Origin: Acetobacter musti
GTDB lineage: Bacteria; Pseudomonadota; Alphaproteobacteria; Acetobacterales; Acetobacteraceae
Assembly: GCF_011516835.1 (NCBI RefSeq)
Contig: NZ_WOTB01000026.1
Span: 1-46,957, forward strand
Length of the DNA: 46,957 bases
Direction: 5' to 3'
Part shown: positions 18,660 through 26,228 of the stretch, in pieces
Layout: each line of letters begins with the position of its first letter
How positions within the stretch are numbered: position 1 is the stretch's first letter
Translations under genes and position numbers: made by a program
Notes under the pieces: model-generated
What the model was told of the DNA's origin: nothing
The model's database searches: none
What the model saw: only the letters and a program-made list of their open reading frames with translations

Positions 18660-18684
18660 GCTGCTCCCGAAAACCGGGAACAGC
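18660..18684 (-). terminator. Stem-loop after the isocitrate dehydrogenase gene
   Basis: GCTGCTCCCG (18660-18669) pairs with CGGGAACAGC (18675-18684), with one mismatch and a five-base loop. On the minus strand it is followed by TATTTT, fitting a terminator for the gene ending at 18733. On the plus strand an even better T-run (18687-18692) follows. A second small stem, CACCC/GGGTG, sits nearer the stop codon. Confidence 0.6.
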
Positions 18685-18732
18685 CATTTTTTCATGAAGC
18701 ACCCGGTAATGGGTGCCATGTAATGTTTTAGA

Positions 18733-19761
18733 TCAGACCAGCTTCTGCTTCAGAGCCGCGGTCAGGTCTTTCGTCGTTGCCTTTCCACCCATATCGCCAG
18801 TGCGGACTTCCCCGCTGGTGATCACGGATGTGATGGCGCTGTCGATACGGTCAGCAAGATCCTGCCGGCCGACATGACGCAGCATCATGACCGCGGCGAG
18901 CAGAAGGGCCAGCGGATTGGCTATGCCCTTGCCTGCAATGTCAGGTGCTGAGCCATGCACGGCTTCAAAGACAGCAGCTTTATCGCTGATGTTGGCGCCA
19001 GGGGCGAGACCGAGACCACCGACAAGACCGGCCGCCTGATCCGACAAAATGTCACCAAAAAGATTGGTCGTGACAATCACGTCGAACTGCCAGGGATTGG
19101 TCACCAGCTGCATTGAGCAGGCATCCACGATACGCTCGTCAACGGCTACCCGGCCTTTGTATTCCTCAGCAACCTTACGGCCCTCTTCGAGGAACATGCC
19201 ACACATCTGTTTGATGATGTTCGCCTTATGGACGAGCGTCACTTTTTTACGGTTGTTCTTCACGGCGTAATCGAACGCGAAGCGCACGATGCGATTGCAT
19301 TCCTGGCGGGAGACATAGCCACCGCTCAGTGCGATGCCCTTCGGATCTCCATTGGCCGGAATCGTGTGTTCCATCGCCGCGTAGTAACCTTCCAGGTTCT
19401 CACGCACGATAACAAGGTTGATGTCCTCGTAACGCCCGCCTGGAATGATCGTCTTGGTCGGACGAAGATTTGCGTAGAGACCGAACTCCTGGCGCAACGT
19501 GACGTTGATGGATTTGAAGCCACCGCCAACGGGAGTTGTCAGAGGACCTTTAAGCGCCAGACCCGTTTTACGGATGCTGTCGATCGTGTCCTTCGGGAGG
19601 GGATCATTGACGGCATCAACTGCCGCCATGCCGGCGATATGTTTTTCCCATGCAAACGGGGCGTTAACGGCGTCCAGGATTTCGACCACGGATTCTGTGA
19701 TCTCGGGTCCAATTCCGTCGCCCGGAATAAGCGTGGTGGGGATGGTTTTGCTGTCTGTCAT
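18733..19761 (-). CDS. icd: NAD-dependent isocitrate dehydrogenase
   Basis: 342 residues from ATG 19761, six bases after an AGGGAG site; an ATG immediately upstream is also possible. It oxidatively decarboxylates isocitrate in the TCA cycle. Family motifs are TLIPGDGIGPEI, the substrate loop GGGFKSINVTLRQEFGLYANLRP, VIVRENLEGYY, the catalytic lysine in VHKANIIK, and TNLFGDILSDQAAGLVGGLGLAPG with metal-binding Asp. GSAPDIAGKGIANPLA is the cofactor region. The short monomer and loop sequence fit the NAD-type enzyme rather than the longer E. coli NADP type. 3-isopropylmalate or tartrate dehydrogenase is a less likely alternative. Confidence 0.88.
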   Translation of the reverse strand: MTDSKTIPTTLIPGDGIGPEITESVVEILDAVNAPFAWEKHIAGMAAVDAVNDPLPKDTIDSIRKTGLALKGPLTTPVGGGFKSINVTLRQEFGLYANLRPTKTIIPGGRYEDINLVIVRENLEGYYAAMEHTIPANGDPKGIALSGGYVSRQECNRIVRFAFDYAVKNNRKKVTLVHKANIIKQMCGMFLEEGRKVAEEYKGRVAVDERIVDACSMQLVTNPWQFDVIVTTNLFGDILSDQAAGLVGGLGLAPGANISDKAAVFEAVHGSAPDIAGKGIANPLALLLAAVMMLRHVGRQDLADRIDSAITSVITSGEVRTGDMGGKATTKDLTAALKQKLV

Positions 19762-19834
19762 CATACACTCCCTAAGCATCCGCCGCCTGTTCTGCCTCGC
19801 ATCGGCTCAGAACGCGACGCGCAATCGCGTGTTT

Positions 19835-21622
19835 TCACTTCCTGTTGATGGGAGAGCAGGCATGCGTCAGCCATGAACGCACTTCATCCGGAAGATGTGG
19901 TCCGACAGTCGCAAGAACGTGAGCATGATAGGCATCCAGTGCTGCTGTGTCTTCCTCTCCAAGAATAGCCGGATCAATCATGCGCTTATCAAATGGCGCC
20001 AGAGTGAGTGTTTCGAACGACAAAAACGCTTTTCCGTCCGGTCCGGGCTGCGGTTCTGTCACCAGAAGCAGCGTTTCGAGGCGAATCCCGAATGACCCTG
20101 GCAGATAATATCCTGGCTCATTTGAAATTATCATTCCGGGAGCAAGCGGGACCGGGCTGAAAACTTTCGAGATACGTTGCGGCCCCTCATGCACTGAGAG
20201 ATAGCTGCCGACTCCATGTCCTGTCCCGTGATCGAAATCGAGTCTGGCCTGCCACAGAGAAAAACGCGCCAGAGTGTCGAGAGCATGGCCGGCGATGCCT
20301 GCAGGAAATACAGCACGTCCCAGAAGAAGATTCCCTTTGAGAACACGCGTAAATGCCGCTTTCAGCTCACCAGGCGGAGTGCCCGGCCCCGTCCAGATAG
20401 TGCGTGTGATATCTGTGGTGCCGTCCGGATACTGACCGCCACTATCGACGAGATAGACAGCATTTTCGCCAATGGTCCGGTTTGTTGCAGGGGTCACGCG
20501 ATAATGCATGATCGCTCCGTTCGGTCCGGCGGCCGAAATGGTGTCAAAAGAATCGTCGCGAAACTCAGGCGCTTCAGCCCGGAAAGCTCTCAGGCGCGTA
20601 ACAGCATCCATCTCCGTAAAGCCGATGGCGTGCGCATCAAGCCAGCAGAGGAATTTGCATACGGCTATTGCATCGCGAAGATGAGCTTTTCGTGCTCCCT
20701 CCTGTTCGACAAGATTTTTCTTTGCACGGCGAACAGCGCAGGGATCGTTCGCCTCATTAATTGTTGCTCCGGCCTCCGCCAGCCTCTGAGCAAACCAGAC
20801 GGGAGTTCCCACAGGATCAACTGAGACGGTCTTTCCTCTCAGAGCCGCCAGTGCACCGGATAACTCGTCCGGGTTCCTGATGGTAACGTCGTTACCCAGC
20901 CAGGTCCGCACCTCCTCCGTGATTTTCGCCGGAGCAATGAACAGATCAACCTGGGCATCACGATAAAGCAGGGCAGAACTGAGAACTACAGGCGTGCATG
21001 GAACATCGCTGCCCCGGATGTTCAGGAGCCACGCCACCGAAGTTGTATCACTGATGACGACAGCGTCCTGATCCTGCCGGATCAGTTCATCGGCCAGCGC
21101 CCCTCGTTTTGCTGCACTGCTCTCGCCTGCGAATTCGAGCGGCTGGATCAGGGCCTGTGCTCCTGGAGGATTCGGGCGATCTGTCCATATTGCGTCGATC
21201 AGATTTCGTGCTGTCGGAACAAGTTCAAAATGGTCTGACGTGAGTGATGCAAGCATGGAACGACTGATCACACGCGGATCATATCCGATCTTCGCTCCTT
21301 CAGGAGCGTGCTGAGCAAGCCAGTCACGCGGAGGCGCTTCCGTTATGTGCTGGCAGTCCCACAAAGAAGTGTCGACCTGTCCGGCCATCTGCGTAATGTA
21401 TCGTCCATCCGAAAAAACGGCAGCCCGACTGTCGAGAATGATTGCTACGCCTGCGCTGCCGGTAAATCCGGAGATCCATGCCAGGCGTTCAGCGCAGGGG
21501 GGGACATATTCTCCCAGATATTCGTCGCTGCGGGGGACGATGACACCATCAAGCTTCTCGGCCCGAAGCAGGCTGCGGAGTGTGTTCAGACGGGCATGTA
21601 TACTGAAGGTGTCATCAGACAT
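19835..21622 (-). CDS. pepP: Xaa-Pro aminopeptidase (M24B, aminopeptidase P)
   Basis: 595 residues, the long three-domain form. It removes N-terminal residues preceding proline. Two creatinase-like N-terminal domains (about 10-155 and 160-310) precede the pita-bread catalytic domain (about 315-540). Metal ligands are visible in order: VDSGGQY and GTTDITRT (two Asp), DHGTGHGVGSYLSVHEGP (His), ISNEPGYY (Glu), FGIRLETLL (Glu). The C-terminal region (about 540-595) is also typical of long APP. It ends 73 bases before the icd start on the same strand. Confidence 0.95.
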   Translation of the reverse strand: MSDDTFSIHARLNTLRSLLRAEKLDGVIVPRSDEYLGEYVPPCAERLAWISGFTGSAGVAIILDSRAAVFSDGRYITQMAGQVDTSLWDCQHITEAPPRDWLAQHAPEGAKIGYDPRVISRSMLASLTSDHFELVPTARNLIDAIWTDRPNPPGAQALIQPLEFAGESSAAKRGALADELIRQDQDAVVISDTTSVAWLLNIRGSDVPCTPVVLSSALLYRDAQVDLFIAPAKITEEVRTWLGNDVTIRNPDELSGALAALRGKTVSVDPVGTPVWFAQRLAEAGATINEANDPCAVRRAKKNLVEQEGARKAHLRDAIAVCKFLCWLDAHAIGFTEMDAVTRLRAFRAEAPEFRDDSFDTISAAGPNGAIMHYRVTPATNRTIGENAVYLVDSGGQYPDGTTDITRTIWTGPGTPPGELKAAFTRVLKGNLLLGRAVFPAGIAGHALDTLARFSLWQARLDFDHGTGHGVGSYLSVHEGPQRISKVFSPVPLAPGMIISNEPGYYLPGSFGIRLETLLLVTEPQPGPDGKAFLSFETLTLAPFDKRMIDPAILGEEDTAALDAYHAHVLATVGPHLPDEVRSWLTHACSPINRK

Positions 21623-21742
21623 TAGCAGATGTTTCCTGTAATGAGTTGCGGGACCGCGGCGGAAACAGAAATATTAGCGTCCTGGCGGATAAAGATCGAC
21701 GCCGGCAGAAGAGAGAGATTATCCGCAGCTTGCGGGAGGTCG

Positions 21743-21773
21743 CAGAATACGCATCTGACTGATACGTATTCTG
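21743..21773. terminator. Perfect 9-bp inverted repeat
   Basis: CAGAATACG (21743-21751) and CGTATTCTG (21765-21773) are exact reverse complements around a 13-base loop. The repeat lies just past the stop at 21785 of a minus-strand gene, fitting a 3'-end stem, but no clear T-run follows on that strand. It also lies upstream of pepP, so an operator is possible. Confidence 0.4.
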
Positions 21774-21784
21774 GTTGTTGAAAA

Positions 21785-22123
21785 TCAGTTTGAAGTCTGG
21801 CCTGATTTTGCTGAATTCCCCGTGAAAAAGTTCCCTACGGTCTGCCCCGTTCTGTGTCCCCAGTTACCCACCTTTTTTCCGGTCCTGCTACTCCAGTTGC
21901 CAACGTTCTTTTCTGTTTTTCTGCCCCAGGACCCAATATTCTTACCGGTGCGTTTACCCCACCGTGCAGTATCCTGAGTTGCGTTTTTTGCCCCGGTTGC
22001 AATGTCCTGACCGACATCCTGATTCCGGGTGCATGATGACCCGGTACAGTCTGTTGCTGCCATCACAGGAGAAGCCATCGCGATCAGCCCCGCGGTAAGT
22101 GCAGTAATAAGAAAACGTTTCAT
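21785..22123 (-). CDS. Small exported protein with four 11-residue repeats
   Basis: 112 residues. The start MKRFL at 22123 follows AGGA; another ATG immediately before is possible. A signal peptide (1-22, ending VMA) is followed by a polar segment with two Cys (26 and 31), then four tandem 11-residue units (55-98) with pattern W-x-x-[RK]-T-x-[KQ]-x-[IV]-G-[NS], and a short Asn/Ser/Gly tail. The repeat region is strongly basic. The function is unknown; the period and amphipathic pattern would suit binding to an acidic surface or an envelope polymer. It is 26 bases after a small lipoprotein gene on the same strand, probably in one transcript. Confidence 0.75.
   Translation of the reverse strand: MKRFLITALTAGLIAMASPVMAATDCTGSSCTRNQDVGQDIATGAKNATQDTARWGKRTGKNIGSWGRKTEKNVGNWSSRTGKKVGNWGHRTGQTVGNFFTGNSAKSGQTSN
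21830..21961 (-). repeat. Tandem 33-bp units coding four 11-residue repeats
   Basis: Four consecutive in-frame 33-base units encode the W-x-x-R/K-T...V-G-N repeats of the small exported protein. They are similar rather than identical at the DNA level, indicating an older duplication with selection on the protein sequence. Confidence 0.7.
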
Positions 22124-22149
22124 CATTCCTGAATCCATTCAGCGTTTTG

Positions 22150-22395
22150 TTATCTTCGCCGTGCATCATGGCGATGTGGATCACGCCAGCCTCTGGCGCG
22201 TTCGTCATGCCAGATGCCGTTTCTTTGCCAGCCTCGCCAATTGCCCTGGCGATCATACCAGCCTCTGTGGCCATTATAATAACCGCTATACCAGCCCTCA
22301 CTCCACCCTGCCGGCCGGTAGTTGTACTGCGCATAGCAGCCAGTCAGACTTAGAATCATCAATAATGAAGTGGCTGACAGAATATGACGTTTCAT
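22150..22395 (-). CDS. Small lipoprotein rich in Trp, Gly, Arg and Tyr
   Basis: 81 residues. A lipoprotein signal (MKRHILSATSLLMILSLTGC) has lipobox LTGC with Cys 20 as the acylated residue. The mature part is about 60 residues, dominated by Trp, Gly, Tyr, Arg and His (YRPAGWSEG, GYYNGHRGWYD, GNWRGW) and ends in a basic tail. An excellent ribosome site (GGAGGAATA) precedes the ATG. No family is recognised. It precedes the repeat protein on the same strand, and both look like small envelope proteins. Confidence 0.78.
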   Translation of the reverse strand: MKRHILSATSLLMILSLTGCYAQYNYRPAGWSEGWYSGYYNGHRGWYDRQGNWRGWQRNGIWHDERARGWRDPHRHDARRR

Positions 22396-22688
22396 TATTC
22401 CTCCGAAGAACGATCAGGATTATTCAGTAAATTTCTGGCCGGAGTATCAGAGTTTTCTTGTGAAGAGCAGAAAGCCGATTGCCGGTTGCTGTTGTTTGAT
22501 GATCTGATGCTTCACCCGGAATAATTAAGGGACACAATTCGTGGTCGTCCTCTCCGCCGTGTTCTGAACCATGATGTTATATTATGCGTTGCCTGACGTA
22601 AGGAACTCATTCTGGTGCTATGTCTTTCGACAGAAGATATCGTGTCTATATGGAAGAAAGCGTAATCTCAGTCTCATGAGGCCGGTTT
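22396..22688. promoter_or_regulatory. Divergent intergenic region
   Basis: This 293-base gap separates the small lipoprotein gene (minus) from the aquaporin-like gene (plus) and must hold both promoters. I see no convincing consensus -35/-10 pair, long inverted repeat or additional coding frame. GAGG at 22678-22681 is the ribosome site for the downstream gene. Confidence 0.4.
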
Positions 22689-23636
22689 TTGAATCAGAAT
22701 TTTCATCATATTCATTTTACACGCAGGGAAATTGAGGACCGTCCGCTCGCAGGAGCCTCTCATCCCGACCATCCGTTTCACTGGAAACTTTACGGATGTG
22801 AAGCTGTTGCTACTGCGATTATGATGATTATCGGTGTCACCGCCGTTAGTATTCTGTCTGCGGACAATTCACCTGTAGCACGCCTTCTCGCCGGACATCC
22901 CTGGTTGCAGACAGCACTCTGTGGTCTGTTTTTCGGTTCAGCCGGAACCTGGGCAGCGATGACCCGCTTTGGGAAAGTCAGTGGAGCGCATCTGAGTCCT
23001 TCGGTCTCTCTGGCTTTTGCTTTTGCGGGACGTTTATCTGCAGTCGATACCATCGGATATATCTGTGCCCAGACTATCGGAGCAATGTGTGGCACCGGAC
23101 TTGTCTTTCTTAGTGGCGTCGTCTTCAGTTCCTGGGGATATATTGCGTCATCGGCGCATTATGCCGCGACAGTACCTACTCCGGTTCTGAGCCCTGTCTG
23201 GGTAGTGCTGACAGAGACTATCGTTACTGCAGGGCTGATTTTCGCCTTATACTGGGCTGCTGCCCATCCACGTTTCCAGTTTTTCACACCATGGATCGGT
23301 GGCTGGTATTTCTTTCTGATGAATCCGATTTTTGCCTGGATTTCCGGAGACAGTACGAATTTTGTTCGTTCACTTGCGCCCGCGATATTTGACGGGAATA
23401 TGGGAGCATTGTGGATTTATCTTGCCGGGCCTCTGATTGGTTCAGTCCTGGCCGTTGGCATACTCAGGTCCGGGCTGGTGGGGTATGTTCATCTCGCTGA
23501 AGCGCGAATTATCAATTTTGGTCATCATGGCAGAGTGCCCCGGCTAAGTGCACCCGATGTCAGAAGTGCGGTGCCCGTGAAAGATGATGATCATAATTCG
23601 GATGGAATTTTGTCCCACCAAAATAAACCCGGTTAG
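22689..23636 (+). CDS. Aquaporin-family membrane channel with atypical NPA motifs
   Basis: 315 residues from TTG 22689, seven bases after GAGG; the nearby ATG (22676) is in another frame. Six hydrophobic helices fit the MIP fold. The first pore motif, usually HLNPAV, reads HLSPSV near residue 100. The second, usually NPAR, reads NFVR (STNFVRSLAPAIF) near residue 225, keeping the Arg of the selectivity filter. Both half-helix caps are therefore altered, so water or glycerol transport cannot be assumed. The 35-residue N-terminus and a His/Asp-rich cytoplasmic tail are longer than usual. The gene stands alone. Confidence 0.82.
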   Translation: MNQNFHHIHFTRREIEDRPLAGASHPDHPFHWKLYGCEAVATAIMMIIGVTAVSILSADNSPVARLLAGHPWLQTALCGLFFGSAGTWAAMTRFGKVSGAHLSPSVSLAFAFAGRLSAVDTIGYICAQTIGAMCGTGLVFLSGVVFSSWGYIASSAHYAATVPTPVLSPVWVVLTETIVTAGLIFALYWAAAHPRFQFFTPWIGGWYFFLMNPIFAWISGDSTNFVRSLAPAIFDGNMGALWIYLAGPLIGSVLAVGILRSGLVGYVHLAEARIINFGHHGRVPRLSAPDVRSAVPVKDDDHNSDGILSHQNKPG

Positions 23637-23791
23637 GGTCATTTCTGGAATAAATCTGATGTTTATTCAGCCATATCTGACTTGCGAATTGCTGGATATC
23701 TGGTGAGCACAAATTCGGAAACAGCAACGACACTGCAGAACAGGGTAATTTTTTACCAGCGCTTATCAGCTTCACTTCATAACTAATCGAT

Positions 23792-23811
23792 ATTTCCTGA
23801 TTACAGGAAAT
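23792..23811. terminator. Perfect 8-bp hairpin between convergent genes
   Basis: ATTTCCTG (23792-23799) and CAGGAAAT (23804-23811) pair exactly around the four-base loop ATTA. It lies between the aquaporin gene (plus) and a small minus-strand gene, consistent with a terminator serving both. A T-run is weak. The stretch 23637-23791 holds no gene I can support. Confidence 0.5.
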
Positions 23812-23857
23812 CGCCAGAAGAAACGATATCAGCGAAAATTTTCAGGCAGTGAGTGAA

Positions 23858-24016
23858 TCAATGCATTTGTTCCTGCGGTGGTTCTTTGACAGGAACGGGT
23901 TGTTCCGGATCGTGCTGAGGAGGAGGCGTATCCGGATCGTCATGAACGGGAGGGGGACCGGACGGCTTTGGGGGAATTTCAGGGCTGGTTGGGACACCGC
24001 TCATTATGTTTCGCAT
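23858..24016 (-). CDS. Small proline-rich protein (52 residues)
   Basis: 52 residues, ATG 24016 to TGA 23858. A strong ribosome site, CGGAGG, lies five bases before the ATG. The sequence is rich in Pro, Asp, Glu and His (PPKPSGPPPV, DDPDTPPPQ, DPEQPVPV) and lacks a signal peptide or hydrophobic segment, so it is probably disordered and cytoplasmic. Short proline/aspartate-rich proteins like this occur in Alphaproteobacteria without assigned function. The good ribosome site and biased composition argue for a real gene. It lies between the tRNA-Arg gene and the convergent aquaporin gene. Confidence 0.55.
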   Translation of the reverse strand: MRNIMSGVPTSPEIPPKPSGPPPVHDDPDTPPPQHDPEQPVPVKEPPQEQMH

Positions 24017-24150
24017 CTGAACCTCCGGAAAGAGATGCCGTTTTAACGAGGAAATAGTGAGCGGGTTGCCGTCTTAATGGCTCTCCTGCTGGTATGCAGA
24101 CGAGATGTTTCAGCTCCAGAAGCACAGATACGGCAAAATTCAGGTGATGA

Positions 24151-24460
24151 TGGTGTCCGCGGCGGGATTCGAACCCACGGCCCCAGGATTCATACCACTT
24201 CGACTTTCGCCGCCGCGAGGCCATGTGGCATCGCGTTCGTGGTCTGGACTGTCCCTTCGCCGTGAGCCCTGCCGGGCCGACAGGCGCTGCCCGTCCAGTC
24301 TCTACACCTTCCCGGCCAGAATGACCGGGCTTGGCTCGGGATCGGCACGACCTGAGATGGCCAAGCGTTCCCCGAATTTGAGCAGATCCACCACACAGTT
24401 TCCCATGCGGCGCCCAATTCAATAGGAATCCTGTGCTCTATCCTGCTGAGCTACGCGGAC
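24151..24460 (-). tRNA. tRNA-Arg(CCU) split by a group I intron
   Basis: The minus strand gives a complete tRNA in two parts: 5' exon 24460-24424 (bases 1-36) and 3' exon 24190-24151 (bases 37-76). All seven acceptor pairs match (GTCCGCG with CGCGGAC). The T arm GTGGG-TTCGAAT-CCCGC, the D arm, and anticodon stem CAGGA/TCCTG are intact, and CCA is encoded. The anticodon loop TTCCTAA gives anticodon CCU, which reads AGG Arg codons. The intervening 233 bases fall after U36. Functional tRNA requires removal of the intron. Confidence 0.95.
24191..24423 (-). other. Group I self-splicing intron in tRNA-Arg(CCU)
   Basis: 233 nt, inserted after anticodon base U36 and ending in the expected terminal G (24191). 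The core is readable on the minus strand: P4 strands TCGGG (24375-24371) and CCCGA (24340-24336); the Q element ATCCCGAGCCAAGCC; the R element GTGTAGAGACTGGAC; the S element GACAGTCC. P7 strands GACTG (24300-24296) and CAGTC (24251-24247) pair exactly. A guide sequence GGGAA (24404-24400) can pair with exon UUCCU, giving the required U-G at the 5' splice site. No endonuclease frame is present. It resembles the small tRNA introns of Agrobacterium tRNA-Arg(CCU) and Azoarcus tRNA-Ile (subgroup IC3). Confidence 0.93.
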
Positions 24461-24471
24461 AACACGCAGCT

Positions 24472-24500
24472 TCTCTACCGTAGCTCGGGGACAGCAGCAA
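24472..24500 (-). promoter_or_regulatory. Candidate promoter of tRNA-Arg(CCU)
   Basis: On the minus strand TTGCTG (24500-24495) and TAGAGA (24477-24472) are spaced by 17 bases. The -10 box ends 11 bases before the first tRNA base, a distance typical of tRNA genes. The boxes are moderate matches to the sigma-70 consensus. Confidence 0.45.
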
Positions 24501-24521
24501 GCAGGAAAACAATGAGTGAAT

Positions 24522-24536
24522 AGACCTGTCAGGTCT
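24522..24536. promoter_or_regulatory. 15-bp perfect palindrome upstream of tRNA-Arg
   Basis: AGACCTG (24522-24528) and CAGGTCT (24530-24536) are exact reverse complements around one T. The compact shape suits a dimeric DNA-binding protein. It lies about 20 bases upstream of the candidate tRNA -35 box on the minus strand. Confidence 0.35.
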
Positions 24537-24553
24537 GAACAAAGATTTGATCC

Positions 24554-24573
24554 AGTCGATCAGACGATCGACT
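24554..24573. other. Perfect 8-bp hairpin
   Basis: AGTCGATC (24554-24561) and GATCGACT (24566-24573) pair exactly around loop AGAC. It could be an RNA stem from either strand or a protein site. No T-run flanks it. Confidence 0.35.
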
Positions 24574-24636
24574 CTGATAATTCCTGGATGTCAGACCACA
24601 AGATCAAGGTAATAACCACGCCGCCGGAAAACGGGC

Positions 24637-24867
24637 GTGGCTCCATCGTCAGGCAAAGACATGGTCCGGCCCTCGCTCGCGAGGCGCGGCGATGATCCTG
24701 ACTGGACGACAGTCAGCGCTGAGGCAGAAGCCGCACTTTTCCTTTTCGCCTGCGACGTTGTTGACGTCCCGGCCGGCGACGAAAAGACAGTCAGAAGATC
24801 TGACGAGATCATACGGAAGCGCTCTGAGATCGGATCACCGGCATCGGTGGTACCCGACGCCGGTTAA
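24637..24867 (+). CDS. Possible small protein of unknown function
   Basis: 76 residues from GTG 24637, which follows GGAAAACGGGC. The middle part (DWTTVSAEAEAALFLFACDVVDVPAGDE) looks protein-like, but no family is recognised and the ribosome site is weak. An overlapping minus-strand frame (24591-24812, 73 residues, ending GYYLDLVV) is an alternative with no visible ribosome site. Only one can be right, or neither. The 414 bases from 24461 to 24874 contain no gene more secure than this. Confidence 0.3.
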   Translation: MAPSSGKDMVRPSLARRGDDPDWTTVSAEAEAALFLFACDVVDVPAGDEKTVRRSDEIIRKRSEIGSPASVVPDAG

Positions 24868-24874
24868 TGATAAT

Positions 24875-26098
24875 TTAAAGCGGCGCAACATCGTGCGCGG
24901 TTTCTCCGAGCATCACTATGCCCGGAAGCACTTTCCCCTCCAGCCATTCAAGAAATGCACCGCCTGCCGTCGACACATAGGACATGTCGTGAAGCACATG
25001 GGCATGACGGAGAGCTGAGACAGTATCTCCGCCGCCAGCCACAGTTCTCAGCTTGCCTGCCTTGGTCAGGCGCGCCGCTTCCTGAGCAACGGCATTGGTG
25101 CCCGTATCGAAAGGCGGCATCTCAAATACGCCCAGCGGACCGTTCCATACGAGAGTCTTCAGTTTACGAAGTTTTTCGGTCAGAAGCGCCACGGTTTCTG
25201 GTCCGATATCAAGCGCCATCCAGCCATCGGGAATTTCACTGACCGGAACAATCTCGGTCGGCGCACCCGCCATGAAATCCGACGCGATCACCACGTCCAC
25301 CGGCAGCACAAGATCACAGCCCCGTCCTTCAGCCTTTGCCATGATCGCTCTTGCCGTATCGAGCATCTCCTCTTCCCTGAGCGATTTGCCTACGGAAAAT
25401 CCCTGCGCGGCGAGGAAGGTATTGGCCATTGCGCCGCCTACGGCGAGCATGTCCACTTTTTCGAGCATGTTGTTCAGCAGATCGAGCTTCGTCGAAACTT
25501 TTGCGCCCCCGACAATTGCACCCACCGGCCGCTCGGGATTTTCAAGAGCGGCTTCCAGTGCGCCCAGTTCCATCTCCATGAGGCGGCCTGCAAAGGACGG
25601 AAGATGGTGAGCCACACCTTCGGTTGATGCATGGGCTCTGTGTGCTGCCGAAAAGGCATCGTTGACGTAGATATCTGCCAGAGAGGCGAGGGCTCTCGCC
25701 ATTTCCGGATCATTTTTTTCTTCACCGGGGTAAAAGCGCGTGTTCTCAAGAACCAGAACATCACCGTCTTTCATCGCAGCGACTGCATCCTGCGCTGCCG
25801 GCCCGATGCAATCGGGAACAAAGGTCACTTTTTTGCCGAGGATACGGGCGAGCGCTTCGGAGATCGGAGCAAGCGACATCTCCGGTACAGGTTTGCCTTT
25901 CGGCCGGTCGAAATGGCTGACAACGATCACGCGTCCACCTTTGTCGGCCAGTTCTTTAATGGTCGGCGCCAGCCGCTCAATCCGGGTCAGATCGGAAATA
26001 ATCCCATCGCGCACCGGTACGTTTAAGTCAGCTCGCAGAAGAATTTTCTGACCCTGGGGAGCAAGCGTATCCAGCGTCCTGAAAGACCGGGTTGTCAT
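24875..26098 (-). CDS. pgk: Phosphoglycerate kinase
   Basis: 407 residues from ATG 26098 ([12 protein letters not shown]), after AAAGGAT; a longer in-frame start at 26416 would run into gap and is rejected. It makes ATP and 3-phosphoglycerate from 1,3-bisphosphoglycerate in glycolysis. The N-terminal domain shows [18 protein letters not shown] and [16 protein letters not shown]. The C-terminal nucleotide domain shows [22 protein letters not shown] and GGGDTVSAL (TVAGGGDT), with an intact glycine-rich loop. It lies 130 bases after gap on the same strand. Confidence 0.97.
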   Translation of the reverse strand: MTTRSFRTLDTLAPQGQKILLRADLNVPVRDGIISDLTRIERLAPTIKELADKGGRVIVVSHFDRPKGKPVPEMSLAPISEALARILGKKVTFVPDCIGPAAQDAVAAMKDGDVLVLENTRFYPGEEKNDPEMARALASLADIYVNDAFSAAHRAHASTEGVAHHLPSFAGRLMEMELGALEAALENPERPVGAIVGGAKVSTKLDLLNNMLEKVDMLAVGGAMANTFLAAQGFSVGKSLREEEMLDTARAIMAKAEGRGCDLVLPVDVVIASDFMAGAPTEIVPVSEIPDGWMALDIGPETVALLTEKLRKLKTLVWNGPLGVFEMPPFDTGTNAVAQEAARLTKAGKLRTVAGGGDTVSALRHAHVLHDMSYVSTAGGAFLEWLEGKVLPGIVMLGETAHDVAPL

Positions 26099-26185
26099 CG
26101 ACTTATCCTTTCTGTCTTCTCGTCGCCCGGCCGCCGTTCTCCGGAGGTCGGGCCAGCGTCCACGAGCGGGATGACCAGTCAGAAA

Positions 26186-26221
26186 GCCCGGAAGCGACTC
26201 TGCTGCGAAATGCTTCCGGGC
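26186..26221 (-). terminator. Perfect 10-bp stem between gap and pgk
   Basis: GCCCGGAAGC (26186-26195) and GCTTCCGGGC (26212-26221) pair exactly around a 16-base loop, starting eight bases past the gap stop. On the minus strand it is followed by TTTCT. It may partly terminate transcription after gap or stabilise the gap message, letting gap and pgk differ in level. Attenuation is inferred. Confidence 0.5.
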
Positions 26222-26228
26222 AAAACGC

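Noticed and set aside
23979..24422. 147-residue minus-strand frame across the tRNA region
   Set aside because: It covers the group I intron and tRNA 3' exon, which explain the sequence better; the composition is not protein-like.
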